64,000 bases of DNA from Methanobacteriaceae archaeon (GCA_013403005.1 JACBOA010000010.1:21564-85563); one strand, 5' to 3'; shown: positions 27,313-37,170, counted from the first letter of the stretch. The notes: a model not told the origin generated them from the letters alone. Made by a program: numbers and translations.

Positions 27313-28129
27313 CCAAAACCCCTCAAAAATTTTATTAATAAATCATATTATAACTTGAAACTTGGGTATTATCCATTAACTCTGAGAATCCCCATATTTA
27401 CAATCCTTTCTGAAGATGACAAATCAATATCTTTTATTTAACATAAGCTCTTAACATTTTAATTTCTAAAATGATTAATATAAACATTTTGCAGTAGGGT
27501 TTATAGAAACCTTAATAATTACCTTGCCCTTTTTTTCAGCGGCTCAAAGGGTGTCATTCATACATTTCAAGGCCATTGGTTTTAAAAACTTAACATGGCA
27601 GCGTCATGATTTGCGGAAAATGTTAAAAAGTCTTACAATCAACAAACTCTGGATTTATCTGTCATTCAGATGCCTAAGCCAGATTTCCAGAGTATCCTAG
27701 TAAAAACCAATTAACAGGGTTTACAATTGCATATTTTCAATTGAAGATGATTACAATAAATATTAATGGAATCATCAAATCCATATGCTGATGATTTTAA
27801 GAGAGGATCATCAGACGGATTTCCATAAACGTCTTCAAAAGATGGATCTAGTTGAAACATACAATTTTAAGATGAAAATAATTGATAGAACCTTAAATAT
27901 GGTCAGACTACTTGATCCTAAAAATATTAAGGCTTTTATGATCACCGGACCTTCTCAAATCCATAATATGAAACCCTGTTAGAGAGTACAATGATAAAGA
28001 GTATATGATGCATTGATTGCTCTTTCAAGGATCAAATGATATAAAACATTCAAAAAATATCAACTTCTTATAATTTTACAGTCATGATAATAGAAAATGT
28101 TTATATATTAATATTATATATTATGAATC
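27313..28129. other. 817-bp region with eroded coding sequence
   Basis: The region separates divergent genes. A 65-codon frame from 27785 to 27982 (with DLVETYNFKMKIIDRTLNM) looks protein-like but lacks a clear ribosome-binding site and is probably a fragment. Short peptide patches are also visible around 27540-27720. The family could not be identified. The last 60 bases hold the AT-rich promoter of the zinc-ribbon gene at 28130. Confidence 0.4.
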
Positions 28130-28741
28130 ATGGCTTTTTGCAGTAGATGTAGTACAAAAAATGATGCAGATGCTAAATTCTGTAAAGAATGTGGGAATAC
28201 TTTAACAAGAGAGTTAGAAACAACTGAAGATAAAAAAAGTAAATCTGAGAACTATATTTATGCTTTAATAACCATTATAGGTCTTACTTTTATAATAATT
28301 GATGGATTAGGAATAATTTTAAATTTTTTATTGGTTCCTTTAGGTCTTATCTTAACGTTGAGTGGATTAAATAAACTATTTCCTAAAATATTTAAACTTA
28401 AAGCTATCTTGATTGGATTCGCAGCATTTATTTTGGTATACTATTTATTGTACATACTGTCATTCACATATATTCAGGATTTATCACCAGAGGGATATTT
28501 TACCCAATTTTTGATTTCCATACTTATAAGTGGGTTTATGGTCGGTTATTTATCGGGTAAAAGTTATTTTAATGGAATTATATTAGGTTTATTAATGGGA
28601 ATGATCTTTTCAATAGGGTTTACCAACAATATTATAACTTTTATCGGTGGTTTTGTAACATTAACCGTATTCGGAACAACAGGAGGTCTAATTGGGGTTT
28701 TAATATACAGAAAAAAACATAACTATAAAGCTTTAGACTGA
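28130..28741 (+). CDS. Zinc-ribbon membrane protein
   Basis: This 203-residue protein starts with a short zinc ribbon MAFCSRCSTKNDADAKFCKECG (two CxxC pairs within 22 residues), then a charged linker, then about five to six hydrophobic helices with many glycines. The ribbon is the zinc_ribbon_2 type attached to diverse membrane proteins in methanogens. No catalytic motif is visible. Its neighbour at 28828 has the same head, so the pair may be a small paralogous membrane set. Confidence 0.7.
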   Translation: MAFCSRCSTKNDADAKFCKECGNTLTRELETTEDKKSKSENYIYALITIIGLTFIIIDGLGIILNFLLVPLGLILTLSGLNKLFPKIFKLKAILIGFAAFILVYYLLYILSFTYIQDLSPEGYFTQFLISILISGFMVGYLSGKSYFNGIILGLLMGMIFSIGFTNNIITFIGGFVTLTVFGTTGGLIGVLIYRKKHNYKALD

Positions 28742-28827
28742 AAATTGTAAAATAATTATAAATACATGTTCTTTTTTTATTATAAACAAATTTATCTTGC
28801 TATTAATCGGATTGATGGGTGTTATAT

Positions 28828-29217
28828 ATGTTCTGTACGGAATGCGGTGCTGCTAACATTGACGAAGCGAAATACTGTCAGGAATGTGGAAACATTCTAA
28901 CTACGAATAATACAGAAAAAGAGCAGATTCAAACTAAAAATGAAAAGTTTGATATTTTAATGAGAAATTCCGGGTTTCTTACCATTGGATTAGGAGCATT
29001 TATAGGTTTATTTAATATAAATGCAGGATTATTAACCATTTTTTTGGGTGCTCTTATGCTTCTATTAAAGAAAGTTGTACTATTGCCAGTTATTGGCACC
29101 CTAATTCTTCTGGCTGGAATCTACAACATTTTTTCAGGTAATAATTTTGGTTTGATCCAGTTTTTTATGGCCATTACATTTTTTTATAGTTCCTATCAAT
29201 ACAGAGACCTAATCTAG
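28828..29217 (+). CDS. Zinc-ribbon membrane protein, second copy
   Basis: This 129-residue protein from the ATG at 28828 starts FCTECGAANIDEAKYCQECGN, a zinc ribbon like that of the gene 90 bases upstream, then a polar linker and about three to four hydrophobic helices. The membrane part does not obviously align with the first gene, so the resemblance may be limited to the ribbon. Function unknown. Confidence 0.68.
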   Translation: MFCTECGAANIDEAKYCQECGNILTTNNTEKEQIQTKNEKFDILMRNSGFLTIGLGAFIGLFNINAGLLTIFLGALMLLLKKVVLLPVIGTLILLAGIYNIFSGNNFGLIQFFMAITFFYSSYQYRDLI

Positions 29218-29561
29218 GTTAATTTGGAATATAATAAGTTCCATAATTGCCTATATGAATCCATTATTCTCTTTTTTTCATTGAGTAAATTTTGTAGGTA
29301 TTAATCCGGAACTAGTTATGAGTCCGATGATAAGTCGACGAAAAACATCTGGGTATCATAATAACTTTAGAATCTATTTGTCAACTCATCATATTACATT
29401 TAGCGACATTAAAGATAGATTTATGAAAAATTATCTTTATTTAATCAGCGAGTAACATGGCAACATCTGAAGGATAAATTAAATATGGTAAGTAGAATCC
29501 TTAGGCATCTTCGACAAAAAACAAAAGTGAGATAGGGGGTTTAGGAGATTATTAAAGTTTT
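29218..29561. other. Intergenic region, nothing recognisable
   Basis: This 344-bp AT-rich stretch lies between converging genes. It contains no convincing reading frame, tRNA or repeat; one short GC-richer patch near 29300-29350 could be part of an eroded gene, but no family is evident. Confidence 0.35.
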
Positions 29562-29726
29562 TTACGTAAATGCAAGGTATAAAAATCCAATTCCCATAAA
29601 AAAACAGAATATAATATTAAAATTAAGTGTCAAACCAGAAAATAAATCTTTCTTTTTCACATAAATAAAGAAAAAACCAGGAATTAAGTAACCCAAACCC
29701 ATTATTAGGTAAAAATAATCGATCAA
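29562..29726 (-). CDS. Small two-helix membrane protein
   Basis: This 54-codon frame starts at a TTG at 29726, preceded by GGTGG four bases upstream; an in-frame GTG at 29735 is the alternative. The protein reads IDYFYLIMGLGYLIPGFFF, then a KKKD loop, then NIIFCFFMGIGFLYLAFT, so it has two hydrophobic helices joined by a basic turn. It sits ~35 bases downstream of another membrane-protein gene on the same strand. Function unknown. Confidence 0.45.
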   Translation of the reverse strand: MIDYFYLIMGLGYLIPGFFFIYVKKKDLFSGLTLNFNIIFCFFMGIGFLYLAFT

Positions 29727-29769
29727 ATGAACCACCAAGCATATAAAATTACTTAATTATTATATACAA

Positions 29770-30162
29770 CTATTCCACAACTTCATCTTTTTGTTCTATT
29801 TCTTTTTGGTATTTTTCCCATTCTTTAGGCTGATAAAATACTAAAAAGAACAATGCCACTGTAATTATTCCTGAACATGCCAAAAATAAGGAATCTACCC
29901 ATTTTGAAGGCAAAGTGTAAATATAAACCAACATTAAACCTAAAATTACAACACCAATTAACTGAAAAAGTTTTTTATTATAATAATTTTTATACAAAAA
30001 CAATCCCCCAACCAGACAATAAAAGAAGAAAAATGCTGATATACCATTAAACGGGTCCAATGCATTTCTTAAATATGAAATTAAATATCTAAGTACTGAA
30101 CTCAATAAAAAAAATGCTGGTACCAACATTGTTATGATGGAAAATTCTTTTTTTCTTCCCAT
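29770..30162 (-). CDS. Membrane protein of unknown function
   Basis: This protein of about 130 residues has four predicted transmembrane helices and a charged C-terminal tail (KEWEKYQKEIEQKDEVVE). The ATG at 30162 (MGRKKEFS) follows AAGGAT; a TTG at 30183 is an alternative. With the small gene at 29562 it forms a two-gene minus-strand unit. No family recognised. Confidence 0.6.
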   Translation of the reverse strand: MGRKKEFSIITMLVPAFFLLSSVLRYLISYLRNALDPFNGISAFFFFYCLVGGLFLYKNYYNKKLFQLIGVVILGLMLVYIYTLPSKWVDSLFLACSGIITVALFFLVFYQPKEWEKYQKEIEQKDEVVE

Positions 30163-30252
30163 ATAATCTAAATCCTTATTCAATTAAATGTTCGTATCAG
30201 AATTTACTTAATCATTAATTACAAATAAATATTATTATTTCTCTTTAATTCC

Positions 30253-30363
30253 TTAACTTGTAAGTTCAACATGCTCAACACCTTTAAGCTTCATTATTTT
30301 TCCTGTAATGTTTCTAAGGTATTTAGAATCTCCATTTAGGACAATTAATTTTAGGCAGTAATC
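30253..30363 (-). pseudogene. C-terminal remnant of a NikR-like nickel regulator
   Basis: An open stretch of 36 codons ending at TAA 30253 reads DYCLKLIVLNGDSKYLRNI, then MKLKGVEHVELTS. This matches the last beta-alpha-beta part of the NikR ACT-like domain (Cys ligand followed by a VxGD turn and ending LKGVxHVxLT). Upstream an in-frame TGA and frame breaks remove the rest; no ribbon-helix-helix head is seen. NikR represses nickel uptake in response to Ni(II), so this is a lost or relocated regulator gene. Confidence 0.6.
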
Positions 30364-30675
30364 CTTTCAATCCTTGTTTTATGGGAATCCTTCTGCAAGA
30401 GTATCTAAATTTCTCCTATTTAACAAGAAAATCCTCTAGAACACTTCTCTAGTAAAGGTTTTGTGGAGTTCGAAAAACATGAATCCTTTATAGGATCTGC
30501 ACATCGCAACAAACGTCTTATTTTATCATCAAACCCATTTAACTTTTCCAAAAAGAATGGAATAATACATTAATTGCAACGATCCTGAAAAAACCATTAT
30601 AATGAACTTAAACTATAAAATATGATAATATAGTCCTCAAATGATATGGGATTTATATATACTTTACTAAAAAAG

Positions 30676-30811
30676 GGGGTTGTAAAGTTATTGGGGGTTA
30701 AGAGATGTTTGCAATAATTTTTGCTTTAATGTGTCTTTGTTTGGTGAAAGAACATAACAACGAATTTCAAATTTTGATGAACAGTCCAACACCCATTAAC
30801 TTTACAGTCCC
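30676..30811 (-). repeat. MITE-like inverted-repeat element, copy C
   Basis: This 136-bp element lies in the opposite orientation to copies A, B and D. Ends are GGGGTTGTAAAGTTATTGGG and, at the right, CATTAACTTTACAGTCCC. It is flanked by an exact 8-bp duplication TAAAAAAG at 30668-30675 and 30812-30819. The interior contains TCTTTGTTTGGTGAAAGAAC, the reverse complement of the core of the other copies. Well-preserved ends suggest recent movement. Confidence 0.85.
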
Positions 30812-30982
30812 TAAAAAAGTAATTAGAAAACAAATGTACGAAATGCCAATATCAAGGGTAAATTAATAATTAATCGGTTTTTTTCATTGAAACTTTTATA
30901 GATTGCAAAACAACATCTAATAAAGGAAAAATTATTATCCAAAAATAAAACCTTCCCTTTTATGGGAATGGGGTAATATAAA

Positions 30983-31864
30983 ATGTTGCCTAATAATGTG
31001 TTGGTGAAGAAATTGATAACTGGAAAAACTGCTGTGGTGGGAATAATGGGGGATCCAGTGGAGCACAGCCTATCTCCTTCCATGCACAATGCTGCTTTCA
31101 AGGACCTTAAAATGGACTATGTGTACGTGCCATTCCATGTTAAACGAGGGGAACTGGCACCTGCCATTGCTGGCGCCCGGTCTATGGGAATCAAAGGTCT
31201 CAACATAACTATTCCTCATAAAACAGAAGTGATAGGTTACCTTAATGAAATCACTCAGGCAGCTAAGCTTATTGGTGCAGTAAACACCCTCAAATTTCAT
31301 AAAAACAAAATATCAGGTTTCAACACCGATGGTATGGGTGCAGTGAAGGCCATTGAAGAGGTAATTCCTGTTAAGGGGAAAAAGATTATTATAATAGGTG
31401 CTGGTGGTGCAGCAAGGGCAATATCATTCCAATTACTCTTCAATGGCGCGGGTGAGGTTTTAATTGCCAACCGCACCATCGAAAATGCAACTAAACTATC
31501 TGATAACCTTCGGGAACACTTCCCCACATCAGTAAGCAGTTTGGGGCTGGATGATAAACTTAAAGAAGAATTGAAGGATGCAGATGTACTAATAAATACC
31601 ACACCGGTGGGAATGCATCCCTATGAGAATCAAAAACCCATTGTAAACCGGGATATGATGCATCGTGATCTGGTGGTGAATGATATAGTATACAACCCAC
31701 TAAAGACCAGTCTTCTGATTGAAGCTCGCAAAGCAGGGGCAAAAACAATCACTGGTGCTAAAATGCTTATCTATCAGGGAATGGAGGCTTTTCGCATATG
31801 GACCGGGGTCACGCCCTCCTATAAAATATTCGAAGAAGCATTAATGAAGGGATTGGGTTATTAA
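30983..31864 (+). CDS. aroE: Shikimate dehydrogenase
   Basis: It reduces 3-dehydroshikimate with NADPH, the fourth step of the chorismate pathway. The 293-residue protein has GDPVEHSLSPSMHNAAF (substrate loop), NITIPHKTEV (catalytic Lys), NTDGMGAV and the NADP Rossmann loop IIGAGGAARAISF. The ATG at 30983 follows TGGGG. A dehydroquinase gene lies 5 kb away on the same strand. Confidence 0.94.
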   Translation: MLPNNVLVKKLITGKTAVVGIMGDPVEHSLSPSMHNAAFKDLKMDYVYVPFHVKRGELAPAIAGARSMGIKGLNITIPHKTEVIGYLNEITQAAKLIGAVNTLKFHKNKISGFNTDGMGAVKAIEEVIPVKGKKIIIIGAGGAARAISFQLLFNGAGEVLIANRTIENATKLSDNLREHFPTSVSSLGLDDKLKEELKDADVLINTTPVGMHPYENQKPIVNRDMMHRDLVVNDIVYNPLKTSLLIEARKAGAKTITGAKMLIYQGMEAFRIWTGVTPSYKIFEEALMKGLGY

Positions 31865-31986
31865 GAAAATCGAATCTGAGTTTTCAGGTTTTAAAACAAT
31901 TAGGATTTCTAAAATAGACAATTGATCGGATTATTAGAGAAATACGAGTTAATAATGCTATAAAATAGTTCTTTAGAGGTATTTTA

Positions 31987-32835
31987 ATGGATAACCTGCC
32001 ATCCACAGACAATCACATACACGTGGACCCGGTAAACGGTGAGGGACCCCAGACAGTTGCAGTGAAATTCCACAGATCAGGTGGCACTGCCATGATCATT
32101 CCCAACAAACCTACCTGGACAGTAAGCCCTCAGTGTGATTTCAAGGAGGCCATGGAACTTGTAATAAGGTATGTGGCTGAAATCAACCGTGAAACCGAAG
32201 TGAAAGCCTTTGCAGTGGTGGGAGCCCATCCCGCCGAACTCAGCCGCCGAGTTGAAGCCGGGATGGAATTGGCCCAGGCTGAGGAACTCATGAGAAGAGC
32301 CCTGGAAACAGCCCAGAGCATGGTGTTAGAGGGAAGAGCCGTGGGCATTGGTGAAATTGGCAGACCACATTATCCAGTTTCCACAGAGGAGATGGAAGCC
32401 CATAACCGTATCATGGTGTATGCCATGGAACTGGCCCGAGAGGCAGATTGCCCAGTGCAATTGCACACCGAGAGTGCCTCAGAAGAAAATTTCAAAGAAT
32501 TCGCAGACATGGCCAGAAAAGCCCATTTAAAGGAAGAAAAAGTTATCAAACATTTCTCAGGACCTTATATACTCCCTGAGGAAAATCATGGTCTGACACC
32601 ATCACTCATAGCCAGTGGGGATGTTATGAGACAGGCTCTGAGGAAGGGGAAAAACTTCCTGATGGAAACTGATTACCTGGATGACCTTAATAGACCTGGT
32701 GCAGTTCTGGGTCCGAAAACAGTGCCCAGGAGAACCCGTAAACTTCTTAATGCAGGTCTAATAACTGAAGAAGATGCTTTTAAGATTCATGTTGAACGAG
32801 TGGAGAGGCTTTACAATATAGATATGGGTTATTAG
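31987..32835 (+). CDS. TatD-like metal-dependent hydrolase
   Basis: This 282-residue amidohydrolase-fold protein has NHIHVDPVNGEG (HxH metal site near residue 9), GIGEIGRPHY (metal-bridging Glu), VQLHTES, KHFSG and a final METDYLDD with the catalytic Asp. The archaeal subfamily differs from DNase TatD and its substrate is unknown. GAGGTATTTTA precedes the ATG. It follows aroE on the same strand. Confidence 0.8.
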   Translation: MDNLPSTDNHIHVDPVNGEGPQTVAVKFHRSGGTAMIIPNKPTWTVSPQCDFKEAMELVIRYVAEINRETEVKAFAVVGAHPAELSRRVEAGMELAQAEELMRRALETAQSMVLEGRAVGIGEIGRPHYPVSTEEMEAHNRIMVYAMELAREADCPVQLHTESASEENFKEFADMARKAHLKEEKVIKHFSGPYILPEENHGLTPSLIASGDVMRQALRKGKNFLMETDYLDDLNRPGAVLGPKTVPRRTRKLLNAGLITEEDAFKIHVERVERLYNIDMGY

Positions 32836-32900
32836 TGTAGATTTTATGTTAAGAATATGGAGATAAGTTATTAGTGTAGTTATATGTTAATAACATGGTT

Positions 32901-33482
32901 TTAACCATGCCCTCCTCCAATTAAGAAGCTGATCACGCCAATTACAATCCCGATGATCACGATTTCAATACTGGTTTTAAGTAAACTTTCCCGGGATACT
33001 CGGCCCAGGTACACACCCAGTATAATCAAGGCTACAAAGCAGAGTATAATGGTGCATATGGTGGCAGGCATCCTGTCAGCTATTAAGAGGAAGGGCAGCA
33101 CTGGGACAAATGAACCAGTGAAACTGCTGAATCCATGTGTGAACATGCTCATAAAGATTCGTCTCTTGGCCTGCTGGTGAATATGGGTGTCATCCAGTTT
33201 ACCCTCATCAAGCATCATCTTCTGCTCCAGTTCACGGAGGGTGCGAGCTTCCTCAGCCCGTTCACCAATAAAGGATCCGAAGGCATTGGACAGGGCCAGG
33301 GCTATGCCACCGGCAAGACCAGTTAATCCAACAGAAAAATTAGAAATCTCCACTCCAGCTGCACCAGCCACTCCACTAGCAGTGAGGGTAACTCCCATAA
33401 CTGCCAGTATCCCATCCATAGTGCCCAGAGCAACGTAACGGCTCATTTTAAGATATTCATTAATGAATTCTCTTATCTTCAT
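32901..33482 (-). CDS. VIT1/CCC1-family membrane protein
   Basis: This 193-residue protein has about five transmembrane helices. GTMDGILAVMGVTLTASG and ALSNAFGSFIGERAEEARTLRELEQKM correspond to the first helices and cytosolic metal-binding helix of VIT1/CCC1 iron or manganese transporters. A TIGR00267-like archaeal branch is suggested. Substrate not determinable from sequence. Confidence 0.75.
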   Translation of the reverse strand: MKIREFINEYLKMSRYVALGTMDGILAVMGVTLTASGVAGAAGVEISNFSVGLTGLAGGIALALSNAFGSFIGERAEEARTLRELEQKMMLDEGKLDDTHIHQQAKRRIFMSMFTHGFSSFTGSFVPVLPFLLIADRMPATICTIILCFVALIILGVYLGRVSRESLLKTSIEIVIIGIVIGVISFLIGGGHG

Positions 33483-33791
33483 TGAAATTTACTCCAATAT
33501 AAAAGTTAAAATTAATCTAATATTCTTTAATATAATTCTTCCTTTATTTTGAGAATTTCCTCACAGGATGGAATACCACTTGGAACAAATTTTCAGGTTA
33601 AATATAAGTTCTATTCAAAGTATCGGTGAATTTAAAATCTTATTGCATCTTGTAATAAAACTGGGTTAAGGGTGCCTTTTTCCCAATTCATGGTTTAATT
33701 CATTATTAGAATCTGTACATTAACATAAACCTTCAGTATAATTTCCGCATTGTAAAAACCTTTAGTCTAGTTAATGTTGGGGAAAGTTATT
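33483..33791. other. Intergenic region, promoter of the VIT1-like gene
   Basis: This 309-bp spacer lies between two minus-strand genes. The side next to 33482 is AT-rich and would hold the promoter of the VIT1-like gene, and the other side the terminator of hmgA. No coding remnant seen. Confidence 0.35.
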
Positions 33792-35000
33792 TTAACCTCT
33801 TCCCAGTTCTTTATGTGCCCGTGCCAAGTGTCCGGCTGCTAAGGCGCCCATGAGTGATAATTCACCTGCCAGTACAGTAGCGCCTACGATTTCGGCAAAT
33901 TTACTAACATTACCCCCGCCATAAACTCCCATGATCTCTAAGCATTCCCGGGCAGTTTCCAGACGTGTGCCTCCTCCAACTGTGGCCAGGGGAAGGTCTG
34001 GCAGGGTCACAGAAAAGTAAAGGTTTCCATTTTCTTCTTCAGCAGTGGTTATCCCCAGGCTGCCTTCTACTATGTGGGCTTCATCCTGTCCTGTGGCCAG
34101 GAATAATGCTCCGATCATGTTGGCGTAATGGGCATTGAATCCCATACTTCCGGATACGGCAGATCCAATCATGTTTTTAGCAAGGTTAACTTCCACAATT
34201 GACTGGACATTGGTTTTAAGTTTTTCCTCCACCACTTCACCGGGTATCACAATCTCAGCAACCACGGTTTTTCCACGTCCTTCAATCAGGTTCAGTGCAG
34301 AAGGCTTTTTATCAACACACAGGTTGCTGCTGAGTGCCACCACATGGGCTCCAGTTTCCCTGGTTAAAATTTCCAGTGCCTTTTCAGTGGCAATGGTAAC
34401 CATGTTCATACCCATACTATCTCCAGTGCTGAAGGTGAAACGGGGATAAACATAGCGACCAACCACTACAATGGGGTCAATCTTCAAAAGTCTCCCATGA
34501 CTGGTAGTACTTTCTGAGGCTTCTTTAAGCTCAATGAAATGTCTTTCAATCCATTCCTTTATTTCCAGTGCTCCAGAAACAGAACTGGCCCTTATGACAG
34601 GGGCTCGGGTCATCTTATCATCTATGATTCGAACGGTGGCACCGCCAACTGCCTGGGTAACTGAGCATCCCCTGTTAACCGAGGCAACCAGTGCACCTTC
34701 AGAAGTAGCCAGGGGAATGAAAAAGTCTCCCTGAGCATGTTCTCCATTGACTTTTAAAGGTCCGGCCAGTCCCAATGGGATCTGCACGGTTCCAATGGGG
34801 TTTTCAATATTCCTTTTACTGGCTTCAACCAGGTCCAGTGAGTACTGGGATAAGTGTTTTAATTTAGTTTTGGAAATTTTTTCTACAAATTCTCTCCTTA
34901 TATCAACTGCATCTCGAGGTTTAGCAGTGAAATTCTCAACCTGATGAAGTTTAATCTCTCCTTTGGAAAGTTTTTCAATGATTTCTTTTTTTCCTGTCAT
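33792..35000 (-). CDS. hmgA: 3-hydroxy-3-methylglutaryl-CoA reductase (class I)
   Basis: This NADPH-dependent enzyme makes mevalonate for archaeal isoprenoid lipids. The 402-residue protein has ENPIGTVQIPLGLAGPL (substrate loop), TGDSMGMNMV (family signature with cofactor contacts), TGQDEAHIVEGS and GGGTRLETARECL. It lacks the membrane anchor of eukaryotic forms, as usual in archaea. It is followed on the same strand by the VIT1-like gene; sucD lies upstream. Confidence 0.95.
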   Translation of the reverse strand: MTGKKEIIEKLSKGEIKLHQVENFTAKPRDAVDIRREFVEKISKTKLKHLSQYSLDLVEASKRNIENPIGTVQIPLGLAGPLKVNGEHAQGDFFIPLATSEGALVASVNRGCSVTQAVGGATVRIIDDKMTRAPVIRASSVSGALEIKEWIERHFIELKEASESTTSHGRLLKIDPIVVVGRYVYPRFTFSTGDSMGMNMVTIATEKALEILTRETGAHVVALSSNLCVDKKPSALNLIEGRGKTVVAEIVIPGEVVEEKLKTNVQSIVEVNLAKNMIGSAVSGSMGFNAHYANMIGALFLATGQDEAHIVEGSLGITTAEEENGNLYFSVTLPDLPLATVGGGTRLETARECLEIMGVYGGGNVSKFAEIVGATVLAGELSLMGALAAGHLARAHKELGRG

Positions 35001-35143
35001 AAAATCATCTTATTTTTTTTATAATCTTTTTTCTATAATTTTTTTCTGTGCATGGCAGTGCTGGTGTTAAGGTTTTTTATATTCTTTGAATAGAACTAGT
35101 GAATCATTAATTCAGGGTTCATTCAAACATTTTTTTTTAAGAT

Positions 35144-36004
35144 TTAGGTTATTTCATTCATTAGACTGGCAATTTGTGAGGGCTGTTTTGCTACTTCCAC
35201 TCCAGCTGCTTTAAGTGCTTTTATCTTGCTTTCAGCAGTCCCTGTATTTCCTTCTATAATCGCCCCAGCATGTCCCATTCTCTTCCCTGCAGGAGCTGTT
35301 CTACCCGCAATGTAGGCTACCACTGGTTTGGTTATGTGCTCTGCAATGTATTCTGAGGCTTTTTCCTCTGCATTACCCCCTATCTCTCCTATCATTGCCA
35401 TGGCCCTGGTTTGAGGGTCATCCTCGAATTTCTGCAATACATCTGCAAAATCCATACCCACCACTGGGTCACCTCCAATACCCAGGCAGGTGCTCTGTCC
35501 TAAACCAGCGTTGGTTATTTGACTGGCCACTTCATAGGTAAGGGTTCCACTACGTGAAACAATGCCTATATCACCAGGGTTGAAGATGTGGGTAGGCATT
35601 ATTCCCAGCTTACCAACTCCTGGGGTTATGATACCCGGAGTGTTGGGTCCTATTACATTACAGTTGTTATTCCTAGCATACCTAGCTATTTCCATGGCAT
35701 CATGGACTGGGATGTGTTCGGTGATGATCACTACTAATTCCAGTTGGGATATGGCTTCAAAAGCAGCATCCTTAGCGAATGGTGCGGGAATGAATATTAT
35801 GGATGCATTAACATCCATTTCTTCTTTTATCTCTGCAATGGAGTTGTAGACAGGAATACCTTCAAATTCCTGACCTCCTTTACCTGGTGATGTGCCTGCT
35901 ACTATGTTGGTGTTATATTCCAGCATACTTTTAGTGTGAAAAGAACCCTGTTTCCCGGTAATGCCCTGCACCACGCATCTGGTGTCCTCATCAAGAAATA
36001 TCAC
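35144..36004 (-). CDS. sucD: Succinyl-CoA synthetase alpha subunit
   Basis: This 286-residue subunit binds CoA and carries the phosphohistidine. [13 protein letters not shown] is the N-terminal CoA-binding loop and [17 protein letters not shown] contains the active His. It works with SucC in the incomplete reductive TCA branch of methanogens. No beta-subunit gene is adjacent. Confidence 0.94.
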   Translation of the reverse strand: MIFLDEDTRCVVQGITGKQGSFHTKSMLEYNTNIVAGTSPGKGGQEFEGIPVYNSIAEIKEEMDVNASIIFIPAPFAKDAAFEAISQLELVVIITEHIPVHDAMEIARYARNNNCNVIGPNTPGIITPGVGKLGIMPTHIFNPGDIGIVSRSGTLTYEVASQITNAGLGQSTCLGIGGDPVVGMDFADVLQKFEDDPQTRAMAMIGEIGGNAEEKASEYIAEHITKPVVAYIAGRTAPAGKRMGHAGAIIEGNTGTAESKIKALKAAGVEVAKQPSQIASLMNEIT

Positions 36005-36101
36005 GGTATCACTTCCTGTAACTTAAAGATCTATCATTGATTTTTTGTTTTTTTCCAAATTTGTTAATTATATAAGTTATCTGATGATTTTTAAACCATG
36101 T

Positions 36102-36830
36102 TTAAACCCTTAAAATCTTCATCTTATCCGACAAAGGCACAGCTAAATCCATTACATTACCATTCATATAAGCTGTAACAGACATTATCACACTTCCCGG
36201 GATAACGTGTGATGGTGATCCTCTTTTAACCAGATAAACGTTTTTATTACCCAGTGCAGCACCCATCATGGCTCCGGCAACTACTGCCATGCTTTCAATA
36301 TCTTCCACAGTCACCACCACCACAGGATCATCTGTTTCATCAGAAACAAAACCCACTCCTGGTATTTCTTTATTATGGTTAAGGCTACTGCCCCCTATAT
36401 CTGTAACATGATCCATTCCCTGAGCAGCTTTGATCACAGAATTTGCAACTTTATGGACGAATGATTCACCACCGTAGGTGTCAAAGGCCATTATAATAGC
36501 GTCAGGATATCGATCCTGCCTTATTTTTGCTTCAGCATAGGATACTCCTTCACCAGCACCCTCTGGAGTGGAGGATATTCCATTAATATCTCCAGGATCC
36601 TCGGCATTTCTTTTAAGCAGAGATATAATGCCTCTGTTAACCTCCTCAAGTTTATCATCCTCTACAAAGGCACTGATCACCACATCGTCACCGGTGATAT
36701 TTGTAAGAGCGGCTTTATAAGCACCTAATTTAATTAACTCGGGAATATCGTTTTCAATGCTGCTTATTAGCTTTTCACTACACGAAACATCGTTGCCTGA
36801 AATATCCGCACCTATGGAGGTTATTTTCAA
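36102..36830 (-). CDS. Conserved methanogen protein of unknown function
   Basis: This 242-residue protein starts MKITSIGADISGNDVSC and has a central AIIMAFDTYGGESFVHKV and a Gly-rich AVVAGAMMGAALGNKNVYLV. It ends with a moderately hydrophobic segment. It has no signal peptide and no metal motif that I recognise. Its position upstream of sucD and divergent from aroD recalls Methanothermobacter, so it is an old core gene rather than an import. Confidence 0.65.
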   Translation of the reverse strand: MKITSIGADISGNDVSCSEKLISSIENDIPELIKLGAYKAALTNITGDDVVISAFVEDDKLEEVNRGIISLLKRNAEDPGDINGISSTPEGAGEGVSYAEAKIRQDRYPDAIIMAFDTYGGESFVHKVANSVIKAAQGMDHVTDIGGSSLNHNKEIPGVGFVSDETDDPVVVVTVEDIESMAVVAGAMMGAALGNKNVYLVKRGSPSHVIPGSVIMSVTAYMNGNVMDLAVPLSDKMKILRV

Positions 36831-37170
36831 ATCATCACCTTGAATCTGGTTGAAATATCAATTAATAGTTCTAATAAGTAGAGTGGTAAAACACATGGAT
36901 ATTATATGGACACTTATTATAATTATGAGATTAGTATGGTGAAACCTTGTTCTTATAGATTTTTATAGCATATTTCTATTATTTTAAAAATGATGGATAA
37001 TGGATTAGTATTGTAACTAACTACAATGATTCATCAATTATTGATCTTTAAACTAACATATCACAAAATTTAGTAATGTGAAAAAACAATACAATAATAG
37101 ATAGGTGCTATGATTCAAATTCAAATCATTAAACAGAAGATTTTAGCATTATTATAAGGAAGTGTAAGCT
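36831..37170. other. Divergent promoter region
   Basis: This 340-bp AT-rich spacer lies between the unknown methanogen gene (minus) and aroD (plus). It must hold both promoters; no individual TATA box is clearly better than others in such AT-rich sequence. No coding remnant seen. Confidence 0.35.

Larger units (their letters stand above)
30184..30982. other. Accessory intergenic region with NikR remnant and MITE copy C
   Basis: This 799-bp gap contains, left to right, a NikR-like C-terminal remnant on the minus strand (30253-30363), about 300 bp of eroded sequence, the inverted-repeat element at 30676-30811 and the promoter region of aroE. It is one of two decay zones in the window. Confidence 0.6.

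Noticed and set aside
27785..27982. 65-codon frame as an intact gene
   Set aside because: No ribosome-binding site, no recognised family and degenerate flanks; described only as part of an eroded region.
30676..30811. Inverted-repeat element as a riboswitch or small RNA for aroE
   Set aside because: The same sequence occurs at three other unrelated sites in both orientations with target duplications, so it is a mobile element.
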